From positions 1 through 23,553 of the forward strand of contig CAYQTO010000036.1 of the NCBI GenBank assembly GCA_964420455.1: DNA of 23,553 nucleotides. Reading direction: 5' to 3'. The notes below the pieces were generated by a model, which saw only the letters and a list, made by a program, of their open reading frames with translations, had not been told where the DNA came from and searched no databases. Positions within the stretch are counted from its first letter, which is position 1. Each line of letters opens with the position of its first letter. Positions 1 to 7,642 of the stretch are shown here, piece by piece. The DNA comes from CAYQTO01 sp964420455 (lineage in GTDB: Bacteria > Sumerlaeota > Sumerlaeia > SLMS01). The position numbers and the translations under genes were made by a program.

Positions 1-74
1 CGGTGGGTCAACAGCTCGAGGGCGTCAAGCCGGGCGAGGAGAGCGGGGTCGAGGAGAGTGGTGGGATCGGCCAT
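1..74 (-). CDS. DUF58 domain protein, N-terminal fragment (runs off left edge)
   Basis: An ATG at 72-74 on the minus strand opens a reading frame to the window edge, giving 24 full residues that begin MADPTTLLDPALLARLDALEL. A start of the form 'LLDPxLLARLxxLEL' is typical of DUF58 proteins, which normally follow moxR directly and have a VWA-like fold. The moxR gene lies just upstream on the same strand, with only the GxxExxY cassette between them. There is no clear Shine-Dalgarno sequence before the ATG: the upstream bases are the end of the cassette's inverted repeat plus AATCCCC. The original translation signal or coupling to moxR may therefore have been displaced by the insertion. The family call rests on a short N-terminus plus gene order, and the rest of the gene is outside the window. 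Confidence 0.7.
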   Translation of the reverse strand, partial: MADPTTLLDPALLARLDALELLTH

Positions 75-82
75 GGGGATTA

Positions 83-98
83 ACAATGAGATCAGGAG
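83..98 (+). repeat. Left arm of 16-bp inverted repeat flanking the GxxExxY gene
   Basis: The sequence ACAATGAGATCAGGAG is the exact reverse complement of 507-522. It overlaps the 3' end of the GxxExxY gene (stop codon at 92-94) and continues into a second ATCAGGAG copy at 99-106. The transcript of this segment could form a long-range stem with the other arm. Confidence 0.85.
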
Positions 99-496
99 AT
101 CAGGAGTTCTTCGCCGGTGACTGGGCTGTGATAGAGTCGATGCACCCCGTCTATCAGACGCGTGCAGTTAAAGTTCATGAGGAGCCCACGAGGGATCCCC
201 GCCAGTCGCAGGTAGGTGATCACCTGCGCCTTGTGCACTTGGAGGATTTTCTCGACCGACTTCAGTTCCAGGAGTAATTGGTTCTCCACGATGATATCCG
301 CGCGGAAACACTGCTCCAATAGCAGCCCGCGATAGTTGACAGAAATCGGAACCTGTCCTGAGGCGCAGAGGCCGATCTCTGACAGCTCGTACATCAGGCA
401 CTGTTCGTACACGGACTCGAGAAGTCCGGGACCCAGTGCCCGATGCACTTTGATGGCGGCACCAATGACGGTTTCACTAAGCGAATCGTGTATCAT
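92..496 (-). CDS. GxxExxY family protein (PD-(D/E)XK-like)
   Basis: This 134-residue protein carries the family motif as GLLESVY near residue 24-30 (GPGLLESVYEQCL). It also has the later conserved blocks of the PF13366/TIGR04256 type: FRADIIVENQLLLELKSVEKI, where D and the E-x-K pair match a PD-(D/E)XK nuclease-like core, and a VITYLRLAGIPRGLLMNF stretch. Length is full for the family. The start is set by GGAGG at 506-510, 9 nt from the ATG, and this SD lies in the right inverted-repeat arm. The biological role of the family is not established; nuclease activity is only suggested by the fold. It splits a moxR-DUF58 operon on the same strand, which implies recent acquisition. Gene identity is secure; function is open. 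Confidence 0.93.
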   Translation of the reverse strand: MIHDSLSETVIGAAIKVHRALGPGLLESVYEQCLMYELSEIGLCASGQVPISVNYRGLLLEQCFRADIIVENQLLLELKSVEKILQVHKAQVITYLRLAGIPRGLLMNFNCTRLIDGVHRLYHSPVTGEELLIS

Positions 497-506
497 CTCT
501 CCTTAC

Positions 507-522
507 CTCCTGATCTCATTGT
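507..522 (-). repeat. Right arm of 16-bp inverted repeat flanking the GxxExxY gene
   Basis: The sequence CTCCTGATCTCATTGT is the exact reverse complement of 83-98. Read on the gene strand it contains the start of the ribosome binding site of the GxxExxY gene, so the repeat arm supplies the cassette's own translation signal. It lies 22 bp downstream of the moxR stop codon. Confidence 0.85.
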
Positions 523-543
523 GGTTAACAGTGAAGGGATTCT

Positions 544-1557
544 TCAGGCCTTGGCGAAGTCCGCGACTTCCCGCGGGAGGGTGTTGAGCAGGTCGTTGAG
601 GACGTCGTCCGTGGTGATGCCTTCGGCGTCGGCCTCGAAGTTGAGGATAAGGCGGTGGCGCAGGGCGGGGAGGACGGTGGCGGCGATGTCGGCAAAGGCG
701 ACGTTGTAGCGCTCGTTGCGGATGGCCTTGATCTTTCCTCCGAGGATGAGCGCCTGGGCGCCGCGGGGGGAGCTGCCAAAGCGGACATAGCGCTTGACCA
801 TCGGCGTGGCGAACTCGGTCTCCGGGTGGGTGGCGAGAACGAGGCGCACGGCGTAGTCCTGGACGTGGGGCGCGATGACGATCTCGCGGACGAAGTCCAT
901 CCAGCGGAGGATTTCCTCGCGCGCCATGACGGTGTCTGGATGGGGGACTTCCCTGCGGGTAGTGCGGTCGAGAATGACGGCGAGTTCGGCACGCTGGGGG
1001 AAGGGAACCAGGAGCTTGAAGAGGAAACGGTCGAGCTGGGCCTCGGGGAGCGGGTAGGTGCCCTCCATCTCGAGGGGGTTCTGGGTGGCGAGGACGAAGA
1101 AGGGGGCGCTGAGGGGGTGGAGCTTGCCGGCGACGGTGATCTGGCGCTCCTGCATGCACTCGAGCATGGCGGACTGGGTCTTGGGGGTGGCGCGGTTGAT
1201 CTCGTCGGCGAGGGCGAGGTTGGTGAAGATTGGCCCGGGCTCGAAGACGAGGCCCCGGCGGCCGGTTTCCGGGTCCTCCTGCACGACGTTGGTGCCGACG
1301 ATGTCCGCCGGCATCAGGTCGGGCGTGAACTGGATGCGGTTGAAGGGGAGGTCGAGGACCTCGCCGAGGGTGCGGACGAGCATGGTCTTGCCGAGGCCGG
1401 GGACGCCCTCGAGCAGGACGTGGCCACCGGCGAAGAGCGCCGTGATCACGCCCTCGACGATCTCGTTGTTGCCGACGATGACCTTGCCGGTCTCCGCGAG
1501 GAGCTTCTCGAAGGCGGCACGGAATTCGGCGGCCTGCTGCTGGATGTCCTGGCTCAT
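544..1557 (-). CDS. moxR: MoxR-family AAA+ ATPase
   Basis: This 337-residue cytoplasmic ATPase is of the AAA_3 (MoxR) family. The Walker A motif is GVPGLGKT at residues 51-58, Walker B is LALADEIN at 114-121, and sensor 1 is ATQNP at 157-161. The RFLFKL block and the C-terminal AAA lid domain (from about 250) are present, and length is normal. MoxR ATPases act with VWA proteins as chaperone-like remodelers, for example in enzyme metal insertion or stress resistance. Here the large VWA protein lies immediately upstream (36-bp gap) and a DUF58 protein downstream. A weak AAAGG precedes the ATG. One GTATAGAC octamer sits in the 36-bp gap, the only copy outside a coding region. The substrate of this particular system cannot be told from sequence. 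Confidence 0.95.
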   Translation of the reverse strand: MSQDIQQQAAEFRAAFEKLLAETGKVIVGNNEIVEGVITALFAGGHVLLEGVPGLGKTMLVRTLGEVLDLPFNRIQFTPDLMPADIVGTNVVQEDPETGRRGLVFEPGPIFTNLALADEINRATPKTQSAMLECMQERQITVAGKLHPLSAPFFVLATQNPLEMEGTYPLPEAQLDRFLFKLLVPFPQRAELAVILDRTTRREVPHPDTVMAREEILRWMDFVREIVIAPHVQDYAVRLVLATHPETEFATPMVKRYVRFGSSPRGAQALILGGKIKAIRNERYNVAFADIAATVLPALRHRLILNFEADAEGITTDDVLNDLLNTLPREVADFAKA

Positions 1558-1593
1558 GGGGCGATGCCTTTCGTATAGACGGGGTGTTGGGGG

Positions 1594-4527
1594 TTACTTG
1601 CGGCGGCGCTGCTGGGCCCGTTTCTTGGCTTCCATCAGGGCGCTCAAGCCACCCTCCGCCGGGGGCTTGTCCTCGGCGCTGTAAGTCTGCTTTTCCGGTT
1701 TCCTGGCCACCGGGCGGGACTGCTCCTGCTCGCTGAAGACGGACGGCTGTCCCTTCTGTTCGGCCTGCTGGCGGGCAACGCGGTCGCGAAAGGCGGCGCG
1801 GGCCTCGCGCTCCTGCTGCTCCTCCTCGCGGACCTTGTGGGCGCGGCGCTTGGCGGCCTGGAGGCTCGCCATGGCCTCCCGGTCCCCGGGGGCAGAACGC
1901 CGCCCCGGCAGAAAGCCGAACACGTTCGCCACGATCCAGTTCCCCACATCCGCCCAGTTCACATAGACGCGGCGAAAGAAGACGTCGGCGGGCAGGAGGA
2001 GCGCGGCGGCGACGAGGAGCCATGGCCAGAGGGGCACCGGCCGCCGCGTCGGCGTGAGGTTCCGCAGGTACGGGTCATAGTCCTGGCCAGGCTGGACCAC
2101 CACGCCGCCGGAGGCGTCGGCGATCGATTCGAGGAAGGTCTCGTTGCTGCGGCTGGTCTCGTACTCCGGCGAGTAGCTGACCGCGAGGCCGGAGGTGAGG
2201 AACTCCGCGGGTTCGCCGTCCTCGCCATCGCCAGTCGTCATGCTGAGCATGTAGGTGCCTTCCTCGGAGGCGGGGAAGGTGGCCTCGTAGCGGCCGGGGG
2301 CGACCTGTCGTATGGACAGGTCCTGCGGCTCGAAGTCGGGACCGATGACCTTGGCGTCGAAGTCGAGGAAGTTGCGAAAGTTTCCGTCGTCGTCGACGGC
2401 ATCGATGGTCACGCGGCCGGTACCACCACTGACCTCCGTGTTGACCTGATAGTTCGGGTTGTTGGTCTCGCGAAGGGACCAGCGGATGGTCTGGGACCAG
2501 AACTTGGAGAAGCTTCCCCAGGCGACCCAGTTGGAGGCCCACTTGTCCTTGGCATCGGAGGTGAAGGCGACGGATTTGCCGAGGCCGTAGCGCCAGTGGA
2601 CGAGGAGAGGGTCCTCGAAGGGAGTTGAGAGGGCCTCCGTCGCGAGGTCCTTGCGGGTCGTGAGGACGTAGCCGTCGAGGTCGGGGAATCCGGTGAAGCC
2701 GAGGAGCACCTCGGAGGGGCTGCCAAAGCGGGGGGTGAAGGGCCTCTCGCGGATGAGGGACTTGCGGACGACGGTGGCTTCCTTGGTGAAGATGCGGGGG
2801 AGCTCGGTTCCGGTCTGGGGGTAGTAGAACTCGCCACCGCCCCAGTAGGCCATGTCGCGGAGGGTCTGGACGGTGCTGGGATCGTGGGGATAGATGGCGA
2901 CGCCGGAGACGGTGATGCCGGCATCACGGATGGTCTTTACAGTACTGGGGGTGGGGGGTGAAGGGTCCCCGTCGCTGATGACGACGATGTGCTTGGTCTG
3001 GGCCTGGACGCGGATAAGCTCGTCGGCGGCCCTGCTGAGGAGGCCGTCGAAGGCCTGTGCGTCGAGGGGCTGGACGCCCTTGACGGCGGTGCGCATGGCG
3101 ATCTTGTCGCCCACCTGTTGAAGGGCGGGCTGCCAGAGCCACACATCACCCCAGACATTCCCTCCCCCCGGGGCTTGCCCGTAGTAGATCACCCCGAAGT
3201 AGTCCTGGCTGGCGAGGACGTTGAGGGAGACGAGGCAGACCTCGCGGGCCCAGTCGTTGCCGCTCGGCATCTCGCAGGTATGGAGCACGGTAACCAGCGC
3301 GCCATTGGGAAGCAGCTTCTTCTGCTTGATGTCCATCTCGACGGGGAGGGCGAGTTCGATGGGTGTATCGATATAGCCGCCGGCGCCAAAGGAGTCCTCG
3401 CCGCCGATCATGACGAGGCCGATGCCAAGATCGTGGACCCCGCGCTCGATCATGCGCATCTGGGCGATGCTCATGGCGCTGGCGGGCACGTTGGACAGGA
3501 TCACCGTGTCGTAGCGCTGGATACCCTCGAAGCTGAGGGGAATGGATTCGGGTCCGCCGATTTCGACGACGATGTTTTCGGCCTGGAGGGCACCAACGAG
3601 ATAGCGGGCGGATTCCTGGCTGCTGCCCTCGATCAGGAGGACGCGGGGTTCGGCGCGCAGGAAGGTAAACGCGTTGGCGCGGTTGTTCTGGGGCCGGGTG
3701 TCGCCGGCCGCCTCGAAGGTCGCCGTATAGTTGTGGAAGCCCCCATCGGTGAGACGCCGCGGGATCACCAGAGGGGGGTTGCGCCCCGCCCGGACAGTCA
3801 CGTCGTCCTCGATGATAAGGTCGCCGTCCTCGAAGATGCGCAGGCGCCCGGTGGTTTCCTCCTCCGCCTCGAGATAGACCTTGAGCTCGAAGGGGGCATC
3901 CTTCGCAACCCGCTGGGGGACGACGACTTTCTCGACCTGGACATCGTTGCGCGATTCGTACCGCATGGGCACGACATCGACGGGTATGCCGCTGTTGCGG
4001 GCGATGCGGGCCACCTCGAGGGCGGATCCCCGGTTTTCGTTGCCGTCGCTGAGGAGAACGATGCGGCGCATGTGAGCGGGGGGGAAGGCGGCAAGAGCGA
4101 GGCGGAGACCCGCGGCGATGTCGGTCCCCTGGCCGCCGACGCTCGAGAACAGGCGCCTTTCGAAATCGAATCCACGAACGGGCGAGGTCTCCATGGAAGG
4201 GCGGTCGCCAAAGACGATGACGCCGGTTTGGTCATCGTCCCGCGCGTTGCGCGAGAGCGTGTCCACGAGGTCGATCTGTTCGGCTTGCTGGGCGGGGGGG
4301 ACGGAGGCGGAGCGGTCGAGGAGGAAGAAGACCGCGAGGTCGCGGGAGGTGCGCCGGAGTTCCAGCTGGGCCAGGGCGAGGATGACCGCGAGCAGAAGGA
4401 GGGTCCGGAGGCCGACAATCGTATAGCGCCGGACGGGCGAGACCAGCCTGAGGCGGCGCGACATCCACCACACCAGCGGGATGAGGAGGAGGAGCCAGAG
4501 GTACGCCGGTTCGGCGAAATGAACCAT
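1594..4527 (-). CDS. Large VWA / glutamine-amidotransferase-like membrane protein (BatA-like)
   Basis: This 977-residue inner-membrane protein has two N-terminal TM helices (about 9-23 and 37-54, as in BatA). A VWA domain follows with an intact MIDAS, DRSAS at 71-75, and a later LLSDGNE strand. Residues about 300-420 form a class I glutamine-amidotransferase-like/DUF1355-type region (VLLIEGSS, IGGEDSFGAGG) without an evident catalytic Cys. A second VWA-like segment (about 420-580) has LHTCEMPSG where the DxSxS loop would be, so it probably cannot bind metal in the usual way. A C-terminal TM helix (about 850-870) precedes a charged tail. The stop codon of the upstream NHL gene overlaps this ATG by one base (TAATG), implying translational coupling. 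It is the likely partner of the adjacent MoxR. Such fused proteins are typical of Planctomycetota-like genomes; the process served is unknown. Confidence 0.9.
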   Translation of the reverse strand: MVHFAEPAYLWLLLLIPLVWWMSRRLRLVSPVRRYTIVGLRTLLLLAVILALAQLELRRTSRDLAVFFLLDRSASVPPAQQAEQIDLVDTLSRNARDDDQTGVIVFGDRPSMETSPVRGFDFERRLFSSVGGQGTDIAAGLRLALAAFPPAHMRRIVLLSDGNENRGSALEVARIARNSGIPVDVVPMRYESRNDVQVEKVVVPQRVAKDAPFELKVYLEAEEETTGRLRIFEDGDLIIEDDVTVRAGRNPPLVIPRRLTDGGFHNYTATFEAAGDTRPQNNRANAFTFLRAEPRVLLIEGSSQESARYLVGALQAENIVVEIGGPESIPLSFEGIQRYDTVILSNVPASAMSIAQMRMIERGVHDLGIGLVMIGGEDSFGAGGYIDTPIELALPVEMDIKQKKLLPNGALVTVLHTCEMPSGNDWAREVCLVSLNVLASQDYFGVIYYGQAPGGGNVWGDVWLWQPALQQVGDKIAMRTAVKGVQPLDAQAFDGLLSRAADELIRVQAQTKHIVVISDGDPSPPTPSTVKTIRDAGITVSGVAIYPHDPSTVQTLRDMAYWGGGEFYYPQTGTELPRIFTKEATVVRKSLIRERPFTPRFGSPSEVLLGFTGFPDLDGYVLTTRKDLATEALSTPFEDPLLVHWRYGLGKSVAFTSDAKDKWASNWVAWGSFSKFWSQTIRWSLRETNNPNYQVNTEVSGGTGRVTIDAVDDDGNFRNFLDFDAKVIGPDFEPQDLSIRQVAPGRYEATFPASEEGTYMLSMTTGDGEDGEPAEFLTSGLAVSYSPEYETSRSNETFLESIADASGGVVVQPGQDYDPYLRNLTPTRRPVPLWPWLLVAAALLLPADVFFRRVYVNWADVGNWIVANVFGFLPGRRSAPGDREAMASLQAAKRRAHKVREEEQQEREARAAFRDRVARQQAEQKGQPSVFSEQEQSRPVARKPEKQTYSAEDKPPAEGGLSALMEAKKRAQQRRRK

Positions 4528-5528
4528 TATTGAAATTCCGGCGCCGATGCGCTGGCGACCGCCCCGGTCCCCTTCGAATATGCACCAAATAGAAGATCAG
4601 GCTCTGTTAAAAGCTGCAAGCGTTGATTGTTCGTGTCGGCGACCAGGATCTTTCCACTGGGGGCGACGGCGACGCCCCAGGGCAGGAAGAACTCGCCCGG
4701 TCCGCGGCCCGGGCCGCCCGCGCTGTCGACGAACTCCCCCTCGAGCGTGTAGCGGCTGATGCGCGAGTTCTGGTACTCGACGACATAGAGGAGTCCGTCG
4801 GGGCCAAGCGCCAGATCGAGCGGGTACCGCATCCGGTCCGAGCCGAAGCGGAAGAGCAACTCGCCCTCGCGCGTATAGACATTGATGCGCCCATTCCCGC
4901 AGTCGACGACGTAGAGGCGTCGGGCGTCGGGCGAAAGGACGAGGGCCATCGGTCGCTCAAGCTCGTCGTTCTCGTAAACCGGCGTGCCGAACTCGCGGAT
5001 GAAGCGTCCCTCGCGGGTGAACTGCATGACGCGGTTGCCGCGGCCAAACTCCGTGACCCAGATGGTCTCGCCGTCGGGGTCGGGGGTGGCGTCGGTCGGA
5101 AAGATCATCTCTCCCGGGCCCTCGCCATTCACACCGAACATCCGGAGCCGTTCCCCCGCCATGTTGTATTGAAGGATGCGACTGTAGTGGGTGTCGGCAA
5201 GCCACAGGGTATTGTCCGTGGGGTCGACGGTGATACCGGTGGGAGTTCCGTTTTCGTACTCCTCGAAGCGCCACTGGCGTAGGAAGGACCCGTCGCGGGC
5301 GTCGTGCACCATGACGCGGCCGGTGCGATCGACGACCACCATCTCGTCGTTTGCGGCGAAGGCGACGGCGCGGGGCTTGGAAAACTGGCCCGGCTGCCGG
5401 CCCGGCTGGCCGATGACGATCACCCCCTCAACGGTTCCCGCCGCCGGACGATCACAGCCGCAGAGCACGCTCGCAATCAATGTCAGTAGAAGCAGAAAGA
5501 CCCGCGTGACAGTGCTCCCCTCGGACAA
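4527..5528 (-). CDS. NHL-repeat beta-propeller lipoprotein
   Basis: This 333-residue protein has a lipoprotein signal: hydrophobic FLLLLTLIASVL followed by LCGC, with Cys25 the likely lipidated residue. The rest consists of NHL-type repeats, seen as phrases such as PRAVAF, PTGITVDPTDNTLWLADT, PMALVLSPDARRLYVVDCGN, PLDLALGPDGLLYVVEYQNSR and PWGVAVAPSGKILVADTNN, fitting a six-bladed propeller. NHL propellers bind proteins or ligands; no catalytic site is evident. The only usable start is TTG at 5526-5528, because the preceding gene's TAG (5544-5546) is in the same frame 15 nt upstream and no ATG or GTG precedes the signal peptide. No SD is visible, so coupling to the upstream gene is likely. 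Its place in the MoxR-VWA operon suggests an envelope sensor or scaffold for that module, which is inference. Confidence 0.88.
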   Translation of the reverse strand: MSEGSTVTRVFLLLLTLIASVLCGCDRPAAGTVEGVIVIGQPGRQPGQFSKPRAVAFAANDEMVVVDRTGRVMVHDARDGSFLRQWRFEEYENGTPTGITVDPTDNTLWLADTHYSRILQYNMAGERLRMFGVNGEGPGEMIFPTDATPDPDGETIWVTEFGRGNRVMQFTREGRFIREFGTPVYENDELERPMALVLSPDARRLYVVDCGNGRINVYTREGELLFRFGSDRMRYPLDLALGPDGLLYVVEYQNSRISRYTLEGEFVDSAGGPGRGPGEFFLPWGVAVAPSGKILVADTNNQRLQLLTEPDLLFGAYSKGTGAVASASAPEFQ

Positions 5529-5543
5529 AAAAGAGGCGGCGGG

Positions 5544-7481
5544 CTAGTTGCCCGTCGCCGCGCCCTCGACCCCAAAGTTGATCGCCTCGAAGTAATCCCG
5601 CACGGCGTTGCGCATGCCGACCGGCGTTTCCGTGTCGTTGATGGCTTCGGCGGCCTGCTGGCGATAACTCTGTGGCACGCGGGTATAGCCAACCTTCGAT
5701 TCCCCCCGCGGCGCCGTTGCGTCGATTTCAAAGACGCCAATGATCTGGCCCTCGTTCTTCTGGCCGGGGATGAACACGTCCTCGAACTGCATGTCCATGG
5801 TGTTGCCAAAGGGCACCTGGCCGTTGCCGATGCCCGGCCCGCCGGAGCCGGCGCCCTGCCTCGAGGGCTGGCCCTCGGCGAAATTTCCCATGCCGCCCAC
5901 GTCCGACGGCCGGTTTCCACCCATGGACCCGGGCATCTGTCCCCCGGCCGGCGCCTCGCCAGACGACGAGCCCTGACTGCAGGGCTGGCCACCGGACTGA
6001 CCCTGCTGGCCCCCGGCAGAAGCCATCTGCCCCGAATCGCCCCCCATGCAGTTGCCCATGCATTGGCTTAGGCTCTGCTGCAACTCTGCCACCGTCGCCG
6101 CCGCCTCCATCATCTGCTGCATTTCGGACATCTGCGAGGCGGCCTGCTGGAGCGAAGCCGCGGCCGACTGCATGGCCTGCTGGCTGGCCTGCTGGCCCTG
6201 CTGCTGGTTCCCGGACTGCCCGCTCTGGTCGCCCTGCTGGTTCGCCTGCTGGCTTTGTTGACCCCCGCCCGAGTTCGCCTCCGCCTGCTGGGACTGCTGG
6301 GCCCCGGACTGTTGGGTGCCGTTGGTGTTTTGTTGCTCCTCGCCCTGCTGCTCGCCTTGGGCGCCCTGATTGTTTGCACCCTGTTGTTGCTGAGAGTCGG
6401 CCTGCTCCGATTGCTGGTTGTCCTGCTGGCCATCGGGTTCCTGCGAGGCCTGCTGGAGGGCCTCCGCCGCCTGCTCGAGAGCCTGTGACATTGCCTCATT
6501 TTCCGACACCGATTCCGACAACTGCTGGAGTTCCTGCGCGAGTTGCTCCATCTGGCCGGAATCCATGGGCTGGCCGGACTGGAGCTGCTGGGCGAGGTCC
6601 TCGAGGCGTTGGGCCGCGCGGTCGAAGTTCTGGTCCTTGAGGTCGCTCTTCAGTTCGCGGGTCTGTTCCGCACGCTGGAGCCCCTGGAGCTGGCGGAAGG
6701 GCTGGGCGGCGCGTTGCAGATCGCGCTCCTTGATGCGCAGTTCTTCGCGCATGCGCGACATTTCCGCGACCGCCTCGCGGCTGGACTTCCGGCCGAGGCT
6801 GAGGTCGCGCTCGAGCCGTTCCAGCCGGTCCGCCAGTTCGATGTTCAGCGCTTCCTCGATCTCCGAGATGTCTTCACGGCGCTGCTCGGCAAGTTCGCGC
6901 ACCTCTTCGGCAGCGCGTTCCCGCTGGATCTTTTCCTCGGGGGTCTCGGGCCCGTTGGCGGAGGGACTCGTGATCGCTGCGGGAGGATCGATCCCCGGAA
7001 GAAGGTTCATCTGGGGGAGGAAAGAAACCGCCACGCAGGCGAGCGCGGGCCAAACGGTGTGGCGGGCATAGCGGGGGGGCTGGTAGCGAAAGTCGCGGCG
7101 CGGATCGAGTTGGCGGGCATAGAGGTCGGCGTCCTGTTCGAGCGCCTGATACGCGGGGCGTTCGTGATGGGCGACCTGTTGGAGCAGGAGGGCGGAGGAC
7201 AGGCGCTCGCGAAGTTGCAGGCGGGCGTCGGCCTGGAGGGCCGCCTCGAACAGCGTGATCCGTCGCGTGAGCGTATAGACGACTGATGTGGCCACCGCGA
7301 CGCCCGCCAGCGATGCAGCGATCTCATAGATCGGCAGGCCAAGGGGCATCAGTTTGCTGACGAGAAGAAACAGGGCCGACACCGACAAGCCCACCAGCAG
7401 ACCGATGAGCCCGGCATCGAAGATTCGAAAAAGCGTCAGGCGACGTTGGACGCCCCGGACTTTGCGTTCAAGGTGCGACAT
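5544..7481 (-). CDS. Gln-rich coiled-coil membrane protein of the MoxR-VWA operon (DUF4175-like)
   Basis: This is a 645-residue protein. The ATG at 7481 is chosen over longer in-frame starts because GGAGGAGG lies just upstream. Two TM helices (about 19-45 and 50-70) and a third near 144-162 are followed by a long charged coiled coil (about 185-340, EExxRELAEQRRED type). After that come some 230 residues of Gln/Ser/Gly/Asn-rich low complexity, encoded by CAG/CTG-rich DNA (about 5990-6520 on the plus strand). A conserved C-terminal segment follows (FEDVFIPGQKNEGQ, then VPQSYRQQAAEAI ending in RDYFEAINF). The closing 'YRxxAxxAI...RDYF' pattern is seen in DUF4175-like proteins encoded with BatA/MoxR operons. 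The role is unknown. Topology suggests a membrane anchor with a long exported or cytoplasmic coiled coil. It is first in the operon, 15 nt from the NHL gene. Confidence 0.85.
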   Translation of the reverse strand: MSHLERKVRGVQRRLTLFRIFDAGLIGLLVGLSVSALFLLVSKLMPLGLPIYEIAASLAGVAVATSVVYTLTRRITLFEAALQADARLQLRERLSSALLLQQVAHHERPAYQALEQDADLYARQLDPRRDFRYQPPRYARHTVWPALACVAVSFLPQMNLLPGIDPPAAITSPSANGPETPEEKIQRERAAEEVRELAEQRREDISEIEEALNIELADRLERLERDLSLGRKSSREAVAEMSRMREELRIKERDLQRAAQPFRQLQGLQRAEQTRELKSDLKDQNFDRAAQRLEDLAQQLQSGQPMDSGQMEQLAQELQQLSESVSENEAMSQALEQAAEALQQASQEPDGQQDNQQSEQADSQQQQGANNQGAQGEQQGEEQQNTNGTQQSGAQQSQQAEANSGGGQQSQQANQQGDQSGQSGNQQQGQQASQQAMQSAAASLQQAASQMSEMQQMMEAAATVAELQQSLSQCMGNCMGGDSGQMASAGGQQGQSGGQPCSQGSSSGEAPAGGQMPGSMGGNRPSDVGGMGNFAEGQPSRQGAGSGGPGIGNGQVPFGNTMDMQFEDVFIPGQKNEGQIIGVFEIDATAPRGESKVGYTRVPQSYRQQAAEAINDTETPVGMRNAVRDYFEAINFGVEGAATGN

Positions 7482-7568
7482 GTCTTCCTCCTCCAAATTC
7501 TCTCTTGTGATGCAGGAAACGGACCCTTCGAGCAATCCCAAACGGGAGGCGCCGGGGGGCGAAAAGCA

Positions 7569-7601
7569 CATCCCCCCGGCGAATCGGCTGCCGGGGGGAT
7601 G
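7569..7601 (-). terminator. Hairpin terminator after hpf
   Basis: A perfect 12-bp stem (CATCCCCCCGGC and GCCGGGGGGATG) with a 9-nt loop lies 41 bp past the hpf stop codon. It is followed on the minus strand by TGCTTTTC. The U-run is short, so termination may be incomplete and some transcripts may continue into the membrane-protein operon. Confidence 0.6.
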
Positions 7602-7642
7602 CATCTCGTCAATGGGGGGACTGGCCCTTGTCCGTTCTGCCC

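Larger units (their letters stand above)
81..528. mobile_element. Candidate GxxExxY cassette bounded by inverted repeats
   Basis: The GxxExxY gene is framed by a perfect 16-bp inverted repeat (83-98 and 507-522, ACAATGAGATCAGGAG on the outer-to-inner strand). Just outside each arm is a TTAA (80-83 and 525-528), with a 3-bp length difference between the arms. The octamer ATCAGGAG is repeated in tandem at 91-106 and encodes the last residues and stop of the gene. Removing the segment would leave only about 20 bp between the moxR stop and the DUF58 start, the usual spacing for this operon. No transposase is encoded, so if mobile it is non-autonomous or uses an unknown mechanism. The boundaries and mobility are inferred. 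Confidence 0.5.

Noticed and set aside
503..2023. Long minus-strand ORF of about 506 codons
   Set aside because: It overlaps moxR and the VWA gene in another frame and is composed of Arg/Pro/His-rich sequence typical of GC-rich shadow frames.
2989..4533. Long plus-strand ORF opposite the VWA gene
   Set aside because: It is antisense to a well-supported VWA protein with MIDAS and TM helices; its composition is low in hydrophobic patterning and shows no family motif.
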